Part shown: one piece after another, positions 11,872-23,443 of the stretch
Layout: the number at the start of each line of letters is the position of its first letter
How positions within the stretch are numbered: the first letter of the stretch is position 1
Assembly (NCBI GenBank): GCA_002189035.1
Contig: NEEC01000023.1
Coordinates: forward strand, 434,001 to 498,000
From: Utricularia gibba
Taxonomy: Eukaryota; Streptophyta; Magnoliopsida; Lamiales; Lentibulariaceae
DNA length: 64,000 nucleotides
Direction of reading: 5' to 3'
Notes under the pieces: generated by a model
Database searches by the model: none
What the model saw: the letters and a program-made list of their open reading frames with translations, nothing else
Told to the model about the DNA's origin: nothing
Program-made: the position numbers and the translations under genes

Positions 11872-13081
11872 ATGCCGAAGGTAGTCAGTGATCCGCGTTC
11901 CGTTGTCAGAAAATTCCTCGCCAGGCCGCAATCCGAAGGCGTCGGAGCTGCTGTCAGGCGGAGTATCGGAAGGTGAGTGGATTGCGCAAGTCTTGGCGCC
12001 ATATCGTAAACTCGGCTCTGGGTTTGAATCTAACGTGTCTGCTACTCTGCCCATCAGGTTTGAGCTCAAGTACCTGGACCCTTTTCTTCTTCTGGATGAA
12101 TTCTCAGGTGGGTTGTCTTCGTTTCCGTTGCTTTCCTTCAGTTGTATCCTCCCCTTATCAGTAATGAGTTCTTCCTGTTCTGTCCTGCCAGTTTCTGCGC
12201 CTGCGGGGTTCCCTGATCACCCACACAGAGGTTTATTTCATACTCTTTTCAACTCCTCGTTCTACGTCACAATTCACAGCAGCAGTTGCAGAATCATCGG
12301 TTCATTTGAGCAGGATTTGAGACGGTGACTTACATGTTGGAGGGCGCAATCGCACACCAGGATTGCGAGGGCAATAAGGGGACAATCAAAGCCGGAGATT
12401 TGCAATGGATGACGGCAGGCAGAGGAATTGTCCACTCGGAAATGCCTGCAGCTGAGGGCACCCAAAGGGGACTTCAGCTCTGGATTAACCTTTCCTCCAC
12501 TCACAAAATGTAAGTACTTCCACCCTTGAGCTCCGACCTCTGAACCAATCCTAATACCAGGATCGAATGCGCCGTCGACAGGGTGGAGCCAAAGTATCAA
12601 GAAATGAAAAGCAAAGATATCGCGGAAGCATCAGATGCGCAGGGGAGGGCGACGGTGAGAGTCATAGCAGGGGAGTCCATGGGGGTCAAGTCCCCATCCA
12701 GACAAGGACGCCGACCATGTTCTTGGATTTCACCATCAACCCCGGCGGGCAGATCCGGCAACACATCCCATCGGGATGGACGGCGTTCGCTTACGTTTTG
12801 GAGGGAGAGGGTGTGTTTGGAAGCACGCGCTCATCGGCTCACCATTTACTCGTCCTGGGGAACGGGGATGGGCTCCAGGCCGGAAATAATCACCACTCGA
12901 AGCCCTTAAGATTCGTCGTGGTCGGCGGCCGGCCGCTCGGCGAGCCCGTGGCGCGGTGGGGCCGTTTGTTGCGAACACCGAAACGGAATTGGACGAGGCC
13001 ATTTCAGACTACGAGAGCTGCAAGAACGGTTTTGAAAATGCGGCCCAATGGAAGTCAGAACCCAATGATATTTTATTTTGA
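11872..13081 (+). CDS. Pirin-like cupin protein, 5 exons, two frameshifts
   Basis: Nuclear/cytosolic iron-binding bicupin. In plants, pirins are linked to G-protein and blue-light signalling and can have quercetinase activity. Exons: 11872-11972, 12058-12107, 12192-12230, 12314-12509, 12582-13081; about 295 residues. The protein begins MPKVVSDPRS. Seen: GAAVRRSIGR, LDPFLLLDEFS, the metal-site segment FPDHPHRGFETV, KAGDLQWMTAGRGIVHSEMP, and the second-cupin region TPTMFLDFTINPGG and AHHLLVLG. The last exon misses one base at the C-run 12692-12695 (GVKSP/IQTRTP junction) and another at the G-run 12958-12961 (RWG/PFVANT junction). With both bases restored the length is an exact multiple of three and the C-terminus (KNGFENAAQWKSE) matches the family. 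An in-frame alternative acceptor sits 21 nt upstream (12561), but its intron would be only 51 nt. Confidence 0.88.
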
Positions 13082-13748
13082 CGTCATTAATCACCATAAT
13101 TTGTGCTATTATTAAAAATAGTCCCAAATTTTTGTGTTATCCATTCCGAATATTTAAAAAATAAAGTATATATTATTTGGTTAAAAATCAGAAAAAATCA
13201 ATCATTATTAAATTGAATTTTTTATTTCCCAAAAAATTAAAAGAAAACATTTTTAAAAAATCATTTAAAACAAAAATATTATAAAAAAGAACACAATATA
13301 ATTTTTTTTTCTTATAAAGTTAGCTGTTACAACTGCATTCCCCACTTTGTGTTCAAAATGGGGTGATGTCCGAACAGCTGAGTTAAGAAGAAAGGGTTTT
13401 GTGCAGAAATCAGTCATGCTGCGTTGCAGCGGGGCACATGCCGGATGACTGAGTGACTGGCTCTGCATCCATAGCCAATATGGATGAAAACCTTAACCAG
13501 AGCCTGTAGAAGATATCAAAATGTGGCGAGGAAGAAGAGACTGTCGGTCAGAAGGTCGACTGTGTGTGCGTACATTCACATCTCCAGAAGACACCTCCTT
13601 TGCAATGGATCGTGCTGATTCCCTGGTGTCAAATGCAGGAATCAAAAGGACTTTCTGGGAGCTGTACCCCTTGAACGCTGCAGCAAAGGAGAACACAGGG
13701 TTAGTTAACAGACTGCAAGAAGATCAAGTTATTGGTTCTTCTTAATGG
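13082..13748. other. Convergent intergenic region, no gene seen
   Basis: AT-rich DNA between the 3' ends of the pirin gene (+) and the OST-HTH/RRM gene (-). A 67-codon minus frame at 13493-13696 lies beyond the stop of the latter and was not accepted. Confidence 0.55.
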
Positions 13749-14940
13749 TCACCTATCGTCTTCTTTGCTGCTTGATCCATTGTTGCTATCCTCCATCGGC
13801 GTCATCTTGGGGTTATCTGTGAATGCAGGTGATTCCCGTCTGGAAAACAGGGTTTGAAACATAGAAGAAGAATGTGGGTTCTCACCGGCCTGTATCCTCG
13901 GACCGCCCATGGCACCCAAGGTTCTGTATCCATGGTAATCCAGGCTTTCTGTGTATTTTCTGCTAAGAGAAGGAAGTTGCCCATCTGAGTATCAGCTCAG
14001 GATAGCAGCGGAACAGTTGCTACTCACCTCTGAGTAAACTTTGATTTCTCTCTGTATGGTTTTACACGGACTCGAGCTCCACAGACATAGTGTGGATTTC
14101 CTTTGGACAAGACAAGGTTCACTGTGTCGGCATCAAAGAAAGTGACAAACCCGAACATGCGCCTCTGCTGACATGGGATCCTCACGTCCTGAACTCGTCC
14201 AAAGATGCTGCGCAGGGCAATGACAAGTCATCGGTAAAAACCCTCTCTGTTGACATGATACCAGATCGAATACCTGAAGTAAACGGCGACATCTTCCTCC
14301 AGAAATGCACTTTCAGCAGGGAAAGTGAGATAGATTTGGCGAGAGGCGGGATCTGCATCCTGGGCGAGCACAACAGCGTGCTGCCCGTGAGGGCGATCGA
14401 TGAGGCGGATGCTGTTGCCGAGGCGGGAGAGCAATTTCGTCAAACTGTAGCCGCCGCCGCCTCTGCCATGTCGTTGGCTCTCGGCTAAGTACCCTTCGGC
14501 CTGCAGAGCTATGCCATACTTCTCGTAATACAGCATGGGAAGAGCAGCGATGGACACCGGGCTGCCTCTCCGGCATCTCAGTAGCTCCCGGATTTCGAAC
14601 TCCAGCCTCTCGATCGAGTTCTCGCTGCAGTACTGCCAACTCCTCCTGAATTCTCCGTCACGGAGGTAGTAATCCGTAGGAGCCATGGGCGAAGCAAGAT
14701 CTGACGTTAAGGGGAAACCAGCGCCATGGGGAGGAGGAAGCCGCGGTTCCAGGATCTTCGCCGTCTTCGCAATGTGGTTCAGCCGGCGAATCTCGGGGAC
14801 AGGGCTAGAGCCAGTCTTATCATTTCCTGATCGGAGACCCCTCGGAAGTACAAGTATCCAAAGATCTTCTTTGCAATTGACTCTGGTTCCATTTCACATA
14901 TTCTGTCGAACAGAATCTTTTCCGCCTCGCCGCGCTCCAT
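13749..14940 (-). CDS. OST-HTH/LOTUS plus RRM RNA-binding protein, relative of plant CCCH proteins C3H18/22/46/53, one frameshift
   Basis: Probable RNA-binding regulator. Exons: 14940-14274, 14207-14028, 13962-13749; about 353 residues. The N-terminal module ([37 protein letters not shown]) is the all-helical domain of the plant C3H18-type proteins. Then comes an OST-HTH/LOTUS-like domain ([46 protein letters not shown]) and an RRM ([57 protein letters not shown]). No C-x-C-x-C-x3-H zinc finger is present between the first two modules, unlike the best-known family members. One base is missing near 14804-14806 (expected GP after RLAL): without it the N-terminal frame stops, with it the whole length is in frame. 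Exon 3 uses the strong acceptor after a T-rich tract. Confidence 0.8.
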
Positions 14941-15830
14941 TTCTCAGACATTCACTCCAATCTGCGCAAATGCAGACGCCCAGAAAACTCCAGATTCCGC
15001 AGAAAAAAAATCTAATCTTTTTCACGTTCCAGATTCAAGAAAACTTACCGACTCCAAATCTAACAAAGGGCTCCTTTCTCAGGCCCTCTGCAAAGCAAAA
15101 ACCACACCTTTGCTTTTCAAGTGTGTGCTCCTGAGTGGACTGAACGAGAGTGTCGCCATTGTTAAGGCAGTTCCGTTTCTCACTCCTTTCCCAGCGCGAA
15201 GATGGGGGAAGTTGGATGACTTCTTTTGATTATTTTTATTATTTTTTAAATATAATTCAAATCAAGGGTTGGATATTTCCAATTTCAAAACCAATCATAA
15301 TGCCAATTTCAATTATCAAATATTTAAGAATATATTACATATAACACAATATTATTAACCACCTTTAAAATAGTAAACAAATTTTTAATTCCTTATTTAG
15401 AAATGACATACATCTTGACAAATTTTTCCCTAGATATTATATGGGAATAATTTATTTATTTATTATATCAACATTCTCATGTTATTATTTTACTATATTA
15501 TTCATTTAGATATTAAATTTTCATAATTTTTATTTATTATTATTATTATTTTTTATCTATTTCCGTCATTCATTCTTAAAGTAATTCAAGTCAAGCATAC
15601 TTCATTTTGAAGTTCCTATGAAATAAACTCCATCATGTGTGAGATTTGTATAATTTTTCATTCTATTAATTCTATTATTTGCATTAGGATTGGAGTCAGA
15701 TAACCGAACCGGGCCTCACGTGGCATGTTGGAGGCCCATAATGCATTAAAAGGGATTTTTTTTTTTTTCCTTTTTGTCGTTAAATTTGGCCCTCTCTTTC
15801 CTGCTCGCTCCACCATTTTCGAATTCAGCG
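14941..15830. other. Divergent intergenic region, no gene seen
   Basis: Holds the 5' leaders of the OST-HTH/RRM gene (-) and TIC20-V (+). 15220-15700 is very AT-rich. Confidence 0.6.
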
Positions 15831-16433
15831 ATGGCCGTGAATCTCATGGCCTTTCGCTTATCTTCGCCACTTCCGATACCGTTCCTTATCCCTGCAAAAT
15901 CTCTACTGCACCCTCTGAGAAAACCCACGCGGAGGGTAGCGTTCATCACTCGTTCGAAGGGTAGTGACACCGCCGATGCACCGGACCGGATAATATCCGC
16001 CGTCACCTACTTCTACCCCTTCTTCGACGGTATTCAGTACGGTCGATATGTGATCAGCCAATTCCCCCAATTTCAGGTGATTCTCCAGCCATTGGTTCCA
16101 TCGATCAGAGCGTTCAAGAGCTTCCCTTTCAATGGGTTTTTGGTGTTCTTGACGCTCTACTTTGTCGTGGTGAGGAACCCTAATTTCAGTAAGTACGTTA
16201 GGTTCAATACTATGCAGGCTATAGTTCTGGATGTGCTCCTGATATTCCCTGATCTTCTCGAGAGGACATTCAACCCAAAGGATGGTGTGGGGTTGGATTT
16301 GATGATGAGTTTAGATAGCACTGTGTTCTTGTTCCTCTTGGTTTCCTTGGTTTATGGATCATCTTCTTGTTTGCTGGGACAGCTCCCCAGATTGCCTCTT
16401 GTGGCTGAAGCTGCTGATAGGCAAATCTTGTAA
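15831..16433 (+). CDS. TIC20-V: TIC20-V, chloroplast inner-envelope translocon subunit
   Basis: Intronless, 200 residues. TIC20 proteins are four-helix membrane proteins of the chloroplast envelope or thylakoid linked to protein import. The ATG at 15831 gives a Ser/Pro/Arg-rich transit peptide (MAVNLMAFRLSSPLPIPF) of roughly 45 residues. The mature part closely resembles the TIC20-V branch: VTYFYPFFDGIQYGRYV, IRAFKSFPFNGFLVFLTLYF, VVVRNPNFSKYVRFNTMQAI, LDVLLIFPDLLERTFNPKDG, and the C-terminus PRLPLVAEAADRQIL. Four hydrophobic segments are visible. The reading frame is undamaged. It converges with the RsmB-like gene, with 176 bp between stop codons. Confidence 0.93.
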   Translation: MAVNLMAFRLSSPLPIPFLIPAKSLLHPLRKPTRRVAFITRSKGSDTADAPDRIISAVTYFYPFFDGIQYGRYVISQFPQFQVILQPLVPSIRAFKSFPFNGFLVFLTLYFVVVRNPNFSKYVRFNTMQAIVLDVLLIFPDLLERTFNPKDGVGLDLMMSLDSTVFLFLLVSLVYGSSSCLLGQLPRLPLVAEAADRQIL

Positions 16434-16560
16434 CCAGTGTCAAGCTTAGTGACCCATTCATCAATACAGGCAGACCCTTTCTCTGTGTTTTTGGATCATC
16501 TTCTTGTTGCTCTTGTACCTGAAGCTGTTGATACACATTCATCACTACACAAAGGCTCGG
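16355..16560 (+). repeat. Partial direct duplication of the TIC20-V 3' coding end in its 3' untranslated region
   Basis: A 17-bp exact match (TGGATCATCTTCTTGTT at 16355-16371 and 16492-16508) is followed in both copies by CTTGT, then CTGAAGCTG(C/T)TGATA, and then CATTCATCA(A/C)TACA. The spacing is 137 bp. The second copy lies downstream of the stop codon, in non-coding sequence. Confidence 0.6.
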
Positions 16561-16609
16561 CCACTGTATTTTCAATGTCAAAAATTGGTTCTTTTCTCGT
16601 ATTTTTAAC

Positions 16610-19600
16610 TCATTTACATCTCAGAAGACGAGCAGCAAAAGCTCCATCAAGGGATTGTTTGATGGGATTTGAGCTGTAGAATCCTTCATCTGTGATGAAA
16701 TCTGCGGGCACATATCTACCAGCATGATCTATGCAGAATTCCTGATAAACACGAGATTGAAGAAATTAAAACCAGAGATACAGGGCAGTGGCGCAAGGAG
16801 TTGTGTAAAAAAATTTGCATAACGTGTAAGAAGATAAAGCGAAGGAGTAAACCGGGTGCCTCCGAAGAAAAGCAGCTACTCGTTCTTCGTTCTCCACAGG
16901 GTCTATAGAACAAGTGCTGTATATCAAGGCTCCACCAGGCTTAACCAACCTGGAGCGTAGATGCAAAGCAAGTGATTTGCTTGAAACAAAAACAAAACAA
17001 ATGTGGCGACCAGAAAAAGGAAGAATCCTGAACTCACTTGGAAGCTGAATCAAGAAGTGAATCCTGCAAATTCGTGAGCTCTTCCATGTCTTCCCATTTC
17101 CTATTCCAACGCAAATCAGCTCTCTGCAAAGGAGACACAAGCATATTTCAGTTGGGAAGATTCTCTTTGTAGGCAGATTTTAGATTGTAAGGGATCTGGG
17201 AAGATATCAAGGGTAGAGGAGCACAAGAAAATGAATCCTTCGCAGTCTGCGGATACCTTAGAAAGAACTCCAAGTCCAGAGCAAGGAGCATCCAGTAAAA
17301 CTTTATCGGCTACCGCGCCATCTCTTTCCTAATGATAACAAGGTCGATCTCTGGAAACTTACTGTATATACTCAAATATGACCGAATAAGAACTTACAGC
17401 ATATGCTCGAAGATCAGCATGAACAACAGAAATGAGTTTGTCAACAGCATGCGCCATGGCCGTCTCCTTGAGAATTCTTAGTCGGCCTTTGTTTACATCG
17501 ATTGCACAAATACTACCTGAGGTAAGTTCGAATAATTATTGGCATGTTCCAGCACTTGGTCTTACACAACAATATTCAACAAGAATCTAGCTAAACTGGG
17601 CATGAAACAGTAGGCACCTTGCCCTTTCAAGCGCGAAGCCATGAAAAGTGTCTTCCCTCCTGGAGCTGCACAGCAGTCTATGATCTTCTCACCAGGCTTA
17701 GGGTCAACAACATTAACCACTAATCCTGCATCAAGGATCAGAAGTTGATGAAAAACAACAAAAAAGGAAAAAAAAAAAAAAAGAAAGAGCAACCTAAGAT
17801 AAGATGACGAGAGATATCAACCTGCACTCTCATCCTGGACAGAGCATAAGCCTTCTTCCAGTAATCCTGCTTGTATGACGGCCTACAAAACAATGTAACG
17901 TTCTTGAACCAGAACAAGGATCACTGAACCTATCAGGGCTTTAAATGAAGCTTTTCCTCATTGACAACAGTTGTCTCTGGACTGATACAAATGAAGCAAT
18001 GGAGAAAGGGCATACTGCTCAACTAGCAAGCTTCCCATATGATCCCGAGCAGTGACCAATGGAGAAAGGCATACTGTTTTTTCATAAATATGCTGTTTTT
18101 TTGTCGAAAGGCCTTTTTTTTTTTTAATGAAGTAGATTTTATGGCCGTGGACAACAACCGAAAAAATTTATAAAGCACACCACCCAAGTTGCAAATTCAT
18201 TGATTACGATGTAAGAAATAATTCTTACTTGTAATCCTGTCCTTATCCTGACAAAGTCATCTAAATGCTGAGATACTTCGTAAGGAACCTATCATTCAAA
18301 AGAAAGATAACATACAGTTGAGCACTCGCATGAGTATATGAACTTGGAAGATAAAAGAATAAAAAATAAACTTGAGTGAGAACCTCTAATGTCACAAGTT
18401 CTCTAACCAGGTCAGTCCTCGTGAATCCTTTAGCTGTATTTGCTCTGAACCATTATAAGTTACTGTGAGTGACATGACATCATATTGTTTATAGAGTAAA
18501 GATGTTTTATAAAGAAAAATAAAAACCTGAGACTGAAAAGAGGATCACTATTGTTCCAAGTCATTAATTTGATGGCATCTTCAAGGCCAAGATAACTAAT
18601 CCATCGCCTTACCATCCACTAACAGAGAATATAGTGAAAAAAGGCTCAATTTAAAAGAGAAGAGGAATGGGTTTACTGCAAAAAAAATCAGTGGAAGACG
18701 CTACACTGAGACCCTTTTATATTTCAAAAGCTGAATTGAAACATGTAGTAATAAAAAAAAAGAAAAAAAGAAAATGAAATCTTGAAGCACAAGGAGTGAA
18801 AAAACATCAATGAAGAAGACATGAGGGAGTGTTTTTTATAAAAAACAAATACCACAAAATGATCAAGACAGACTTACTACAGGATGAGAATGGATTGTAG
18901 CTAAGCTGCGTGCCTGCTGTCTTTCATCACCATCCATTGCTGGTGACGGTAGAGACTGATTTTCCTGTGGATATACTAAAGGCCGTCAAGATGTTTTTCA
19001 TTTGTAAAAACTATTAGAATGTGGAAATGAAACGGTTATATTTTGTAAAATATAGGAAACTACCTTAAGGAGTACCAGCTTTCTCAATATTGCATTTACC
19101 ATATTACCAGCACCAGGTCTTAGTGCAGCTTTTGCAAGCTTTACATTCTGCACGTAAGAAAAGCTAAGAAAGTATGTTTTTTTCAATATGACATAGAAAA
19201 CTTACATACTTAACTCACCTCATATACAACAGCATGAGGAGACATTTCAAGTTTGATGATCTCATAGAAGCCAATTCTAAGAATCTAAGATGCAACAAGT
19301 GAAATGACAAACTGAAGATGGGCATGTATGCAGTTGTCTAAAAAGAGTTCGTATACTTGCAATAGAAGAGGTTCCATGCTTCTGAAGGTTTTCTCATCAT
19401 GACACAGTGAAAGAATCAAATAATCAAGATATCTTCTCCACCGTATGGTACCACCCACAATGTCAGTTACCTACAAACAAAGAGGATCACTTCTTGTTGG
19501 TTCCAGTAGAAAGAGCTATTGATCATAAAGAGGAAAGCTTGACGCAAAGAAGAAAGGTACCAGTCGAAGATCTCTGCTATCCAATTCACAAGTACGAAAA

Positions 19601-20408
19601 CCTAGAGTTCGTGCAACATATTGCATCTCATTACCACCAGACTGACTGCTTTGCTCATTCAGAAGGTCAGCAAATGCACCACCAAGCTCGATACGCATCA
19701 ACCTTACAACAGACACTGTTCGAACACATGATCAGGTCATTCTCTTCTTTCAAAAAGTGCCATCATTAGTAGCAATAAAACCTTCATCCGCCAGACATAT
19801 CTAGATTGCTCTAATTGAATAGAATAATAAAAACGACATTCATGACTCTGATAAAATACAATCCATATGGTTTTCCTAGTATATGAATCATTAATTTAAA
19901 ATGACCCATCTTCTCAAGAGTAGGCACTACGTTTCTCCTCTCGAAGTAAACTGCCATACAGAAGCATATCTGAATTAAAAACAAGTAACATACCAGCTCT
20001 ATGGCGCGATATTTCTGCATTCAACTTCACCGCGCTCTTTCCAATATTAATGTGGTCTGTGCCACAAATCACATATAAAAATAGGAATTACAGGTTTCAA
20101 TTAGAATTTTGGTAGATGATACTGAGGCAGTGTACAGCAACAGGCAGTATCCAATCAATAAGGGTGATGGAGTTTTCAGTTCATATAATCTAAGAGCCCA
20201 ATGATAGAAAAATGTAATCTGTGCAGTAGAGCAGGCATGAAAACAGTATACAACCTGATGGAACTCCAGCAGATGAAGTTTTAGCAGGGTGTGCTCTTGA
20301 TTTTGATCGATAACTACTTTCCTCCACATTTCGCCCCGAAGTCGAGGCGAAGAGTCGGATTCTGGTTGGGCCGACAACTCCAGGAGAAAGAACACAGTGG
20401 ATGGACAT
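16610..20408 (-). CDS. RsmB-type rRNA (cytosine-5) methyltransferase with NusB domain, chloroplast (NOL1/NOP2/Sun family)
   Basis: Seventeen in-phase exons with GT-AG introns, about 546 residues. Likely methylates plastid small-subunit rRNA with S-adenosylmethionine, as bacterial RsmB methylates 16S C967; Arabidopsis At3g13180 is the probable counterpart. The ATG at 20408 starts a Ser/Arg-rich stretch likely to be a transit peptide (MSIHCVLSPGVVGPTRIRLF). A NusB-like RNA-binding domain covers about residues 70-230 (VRLMRIELGGAFADLLNE; VTDIVGGTIRWRRYLDYL; MSPHAVVYENVKLAKAA; AGNMVNAILRKL). The methyltransferase follows: AAPGGKT (about 352-358), the motif IV DAPCSGLG (Cys about 424), and the motif VI YSTCSIDPVENE (Cys about 484, the nucleophile in this family). 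No frame damage was found. The last exon ends CK at 16612-16610. It shares a promoter with EMC8/9. Confidence 0.92.
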
Positions 20409-20692
20409 CGAGACGAGAAAGCACTCCAAGCACAGTCTGACAGAAATGCTTCTCAAAATGGTGATGAAGAACCATTGGATACAAGAAGTGTTCTCTCAGA
20501 AGCCCAATTCCGTTCTCTATGCGGCCCGTGATGACGGCCCATTAGTAGTTGGGCCACTCAGGAGCCAGGCACATAATTTTTAGTTTTTACTATTGGCAGA
20601 GACAATCACTATCAAGCTCTCATGCCCGCAAGTCGCAACCGGCGTTCGTAAAAATTGGTAGACCTGCTAAAGAGCTTTGGATTTGTGCCGAA
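20409..20692. promoter_or_regulatory. Bidirectional promoter between the RsmB-like gene and EMC8/9
   Basis: Only 284 bp separate the two divergent start codons. The interval contains paired Site II elements, GGCCCA at about 20536 and TGGGCC at about 20550, the motif typical of coexpressed plant housekeeping genes. No other coding signal is present. Confidence 0.6.
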
Positions 20693-21808
20693 ATGGGGTA
20701 CGAACTCTCCCAGAACGCATACCTTAAGCTGGTTCTCCATGCCCTAAAGCATCGGACCTCCGCCGTCAACGGCGTCCTTTTGGGTCGGTCCAGTGGCGGC
20801 GATGTTGAAATCGTCGACGCCGTGCCGCTCTTCCACTCCCAGATAGGCCTTCTTCCTAATCTCGAAATCGCGCTTATAATGGTCAGTCACTCAATTTTCA
20901 GCAACACTAGTTCTTTATCAGTAAGATTCCCAGGTTGGGTGTGTAAAATTGGGGTTTGGGGATTGACAGATCGAGGAGTATTACATCGATAAAGGGTTGA
21001 GCATAGTTGGCTATTTTCATGCTAATGAGAGGTACGATGACTTTGAGCTTGCGACTGTGGCCAAGAATATTGGAGATCGCATTCATCGGTATTTTCCTGA
21101 GGCAGCATTGCTTCTGGTACGCGATTTTTGGGAAATATCTGAAGCACCTTCCCCCACATTAGGATTTTCTAGCTAGGGTACATAATGCTATAGGTTTATG
21201 TTTTTTCAGCTGGACAACAAAAAGCTCGAGTCTTTATCTAATGGGAAGGACCGAAACCCTGTAATGCAGGTAATGTGCAGGCTAAAACTCATTGATATTT
21301 TATTACCTGCGTTCTTGTCTTCAGCATAAGCCTCTCTTTTCCAGGTTAATCTTGATCACTGCAGCGTACAAATTCTACTTGTCTTAGAAGATATTGCATG
21401 TTGCAGCTTGTGTTTATTCAGCTTATGATGTGTTATTGTAGGCGCTTAATTTCTATACAAGTAGAGGGTGTTTTCCATTGCGTATCGATCCCTGTGGGTT
21501 CCATTGAAATAGAACTTATCTCTCTTTACAGCTCTACAAAAAAGATGCTTCCAGTAGTTGGAAGCTTGTTGGATCAGATGCAAGCAGCCAGCTTGTTCTG
21601 AAGGAGCCTTCTGCGAACATAGTCCTACTGGATTACATTTCCACTGAGAAATGGAAAGGCATTGTCGACTTTGATGACCATTTGGATGACATTGAAAAGT
21701 AAGGGCCTTGATAAAATCTGTTGCTTGAGTTTCTGGTTCTGTCAAGCTAAATGATGATGTTCAAACCATTCCCACAGGGACTGGTCGAATTCCCAGCTTT
21801 TTGATTAG
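20693..21808 (+). CDS. EMC8/9: ER membrane protein complex subunit 8/9 homologue
   Basis: Cytosolic subunit of the ER membrane complex that inserts tail-anchored and multi-pass membrane proteins; an MPN-like fold of the former UPF0172 family. Exons: 20693-20881, 20970-21116, 21210-21269, 21532-21698, 21778-21808; 197 residues, all in phase. Signature segments: MGYELSQNAYLKLVLHALKH, VNGVLLGRSSGGDVEIVDAV, PLFHSQIGLLPNLEIALIMI, YYIDKGLSIVGYFHANERYD, IHRYFPEAALLLLDNKKLE, and the C-terminus KDWSNSQLFD. Animals have EMC8 and EMC9 paralogues; plants usually have one protein equivalent to both. Confidence 0.92.
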
Positions 21809-22604
21809 ATTCAACCTTCCAAGGAACTGAAGCAAAGTTGCAGAATTGATGAATGAGTTGGTTTGTAGGAGCTGGAAATACTATTGGGAGATTCACTCAT
21901 GGAAACCTTGGCATCTCTGCATTCATTTTTCTATGTGACGAATTTCAGGCGAAGCTTAGAACTTTATTACGGGCCAATAAAATGGGATGGAATAGTGAGT
22001 CAAATTTCTCGGCCGAACTTCTACTCGCCAGCCCACGAAATGGAGTCATTTAGAAGATTGAACATTACTATATTTTCGTTTACACATTTAAACAAAATAT
22101 GATGATCATTTTTTTCATATAATATCTAATATATGGTCAAATTTTTAATTCATTTTCATGAAATGTGAGCCACTGTTTTAGATTGAATTTATGATGAACT
22201 TTTGATTGAATCATTTTTATAATAAATTAGATTGAATTTAATACTTTTTTCATATATCTCAAAATAAATGGAAAATTTTTATTTAAATAAATTAAATCTA
22301 TTTTTGGATTTAATCACGTATTAGATTAAATTAAATCCAATGCTGTCCTTCCATGTGTCAAAATCTGATTCTTGCCACTATGGCTACCCTCAAGTTCACC
22401 TTCAGATTCTTGTTTAATTGTATGCAAGTTGTCGGAATATTTGGGTAGTGGTGTGTAAGAACATGTCGCTTGGACAAAGAGGCAGGAATACATTCCCATT
22501 TTACTTCATTCAGGAAGCAGACTTGTGCAAGGAGGCAGGCACCACCACTCAGTTCTTTTGTACCACGTACTCCTGTTGAACACCCAAGGAGCAGAACCTG
22601 AAAC
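21809..22604. other. Intergenic, AT-rich, no gene seen
   Basis: Downstream of EMC8/9 and upstream of the X8 gene. 22080-22350 is very AT-rich with repeated ATTTTTATTTA-like sequence. No coding signal was found. Confidence 0.6.
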
Positions 22605-23214
22605 ATGCATCAACAAGCAGGATTCATGAACCTAATCACTTTCTGTGCATGGACAGTGTTAGCAGCCCTTAGCATCAGCAGCAGGATGATGCTCAAGTCT
22701 GGTAGCAACACCTGAATTCTATGTCTCGCACAACTTACTTCGAATTCCCACCTGATGGGAATTTCATTTTTCCTGGTTGCAGAGGCAAGAACGCTGCTCG
22801 CCCCTGATGCTTCATGGTCAGCACCTACCTGTGTGCACCATCCAATGATAACAAGACCTGAGCACAGGGTCTGGTGCATAGCCAAGCCGACTATGCCCCC
22901 GTCGCTTCTTCAAATAGCAATGGACTATGCCTGTGCGTCTGGTGCTGATTGTGGTCCGATCCGCATCAACGGTTCGTGTTACCAGCCGGAGACGGTGCTT
23001 GCTCATGCTTCATTCGCCTTCAATAGTTACTGGCAGAACATGAAAAACGCTGGTGCAACTTGCCAATTTGGAGGTGTGGCGATGCTTGTCACCCTTGATC
23101 CAAGTAAAAAGCACAGCACCTGATCTGAGTACCAAGCCTTCCGTAGTGGCTACATTTAACCAATGGTATTCACTTGCAGGTTACAATAACTGCCCGTTTG
23201 TGTACAAGGCATAG
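22605..23214 (+). CDS. Secreted X8-domain (CBM43) protein, Ole e 10-like
   Basis: Exons: 22605-22701, 22783-23103, 23180-23214; 150 residues. Exon 1 codes for a signal peptide (MNLITFCAWTVLAALSISS, possibly from an internal Met). The X8 domain spans about residues 67-146. It has the family pattern WCIAKPTMPPSLLQIAMDYA, CASGADCGPIRINGSCYQPE, AHASFAFNSYWQNMKN, and CQFGGVAMLVTLDPS, with the six conserved cysteines; the sixth falls in the last exon (SYNNCPFVYKA). X8 domains bind beta-1,3-glucan (callose) in the cell wall. The protein ends right after the domain, with no hydrophobic GPI-attachment tail, so a free secreted form like Ole e 10 is likely rather than a plasmodesmal PDCB. Confidence 0.88.
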
Positions 23215-23443
23215 CAACTTCTGGTTCAAGCTCAAGTTTGATGCCATTTTGCCCACAAAGCAGATTGTTACCTAGTTATGTGCCATGCTCCCAAGTGCTA
23301 CACTTGGTGAATTTACTTTGGAGTAAATGTAAGAGTCATGCATTTGATCTGCTGTATACAAACTGGTTAATTGTCATCCAATTCAATCTATGTTCACCAT
23401 AAAATAAGGCAGGAGAAAAAAAAAAAACTGCTTAGCTCCACAA

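Noticed and set aside
13493-13696. 67-codon frame as the last exon of the OST-HTH/RRM gene
   Set aside because: The gene reads through in phase from exon 3 to a stop at 13749-13751, upstream of this frame.
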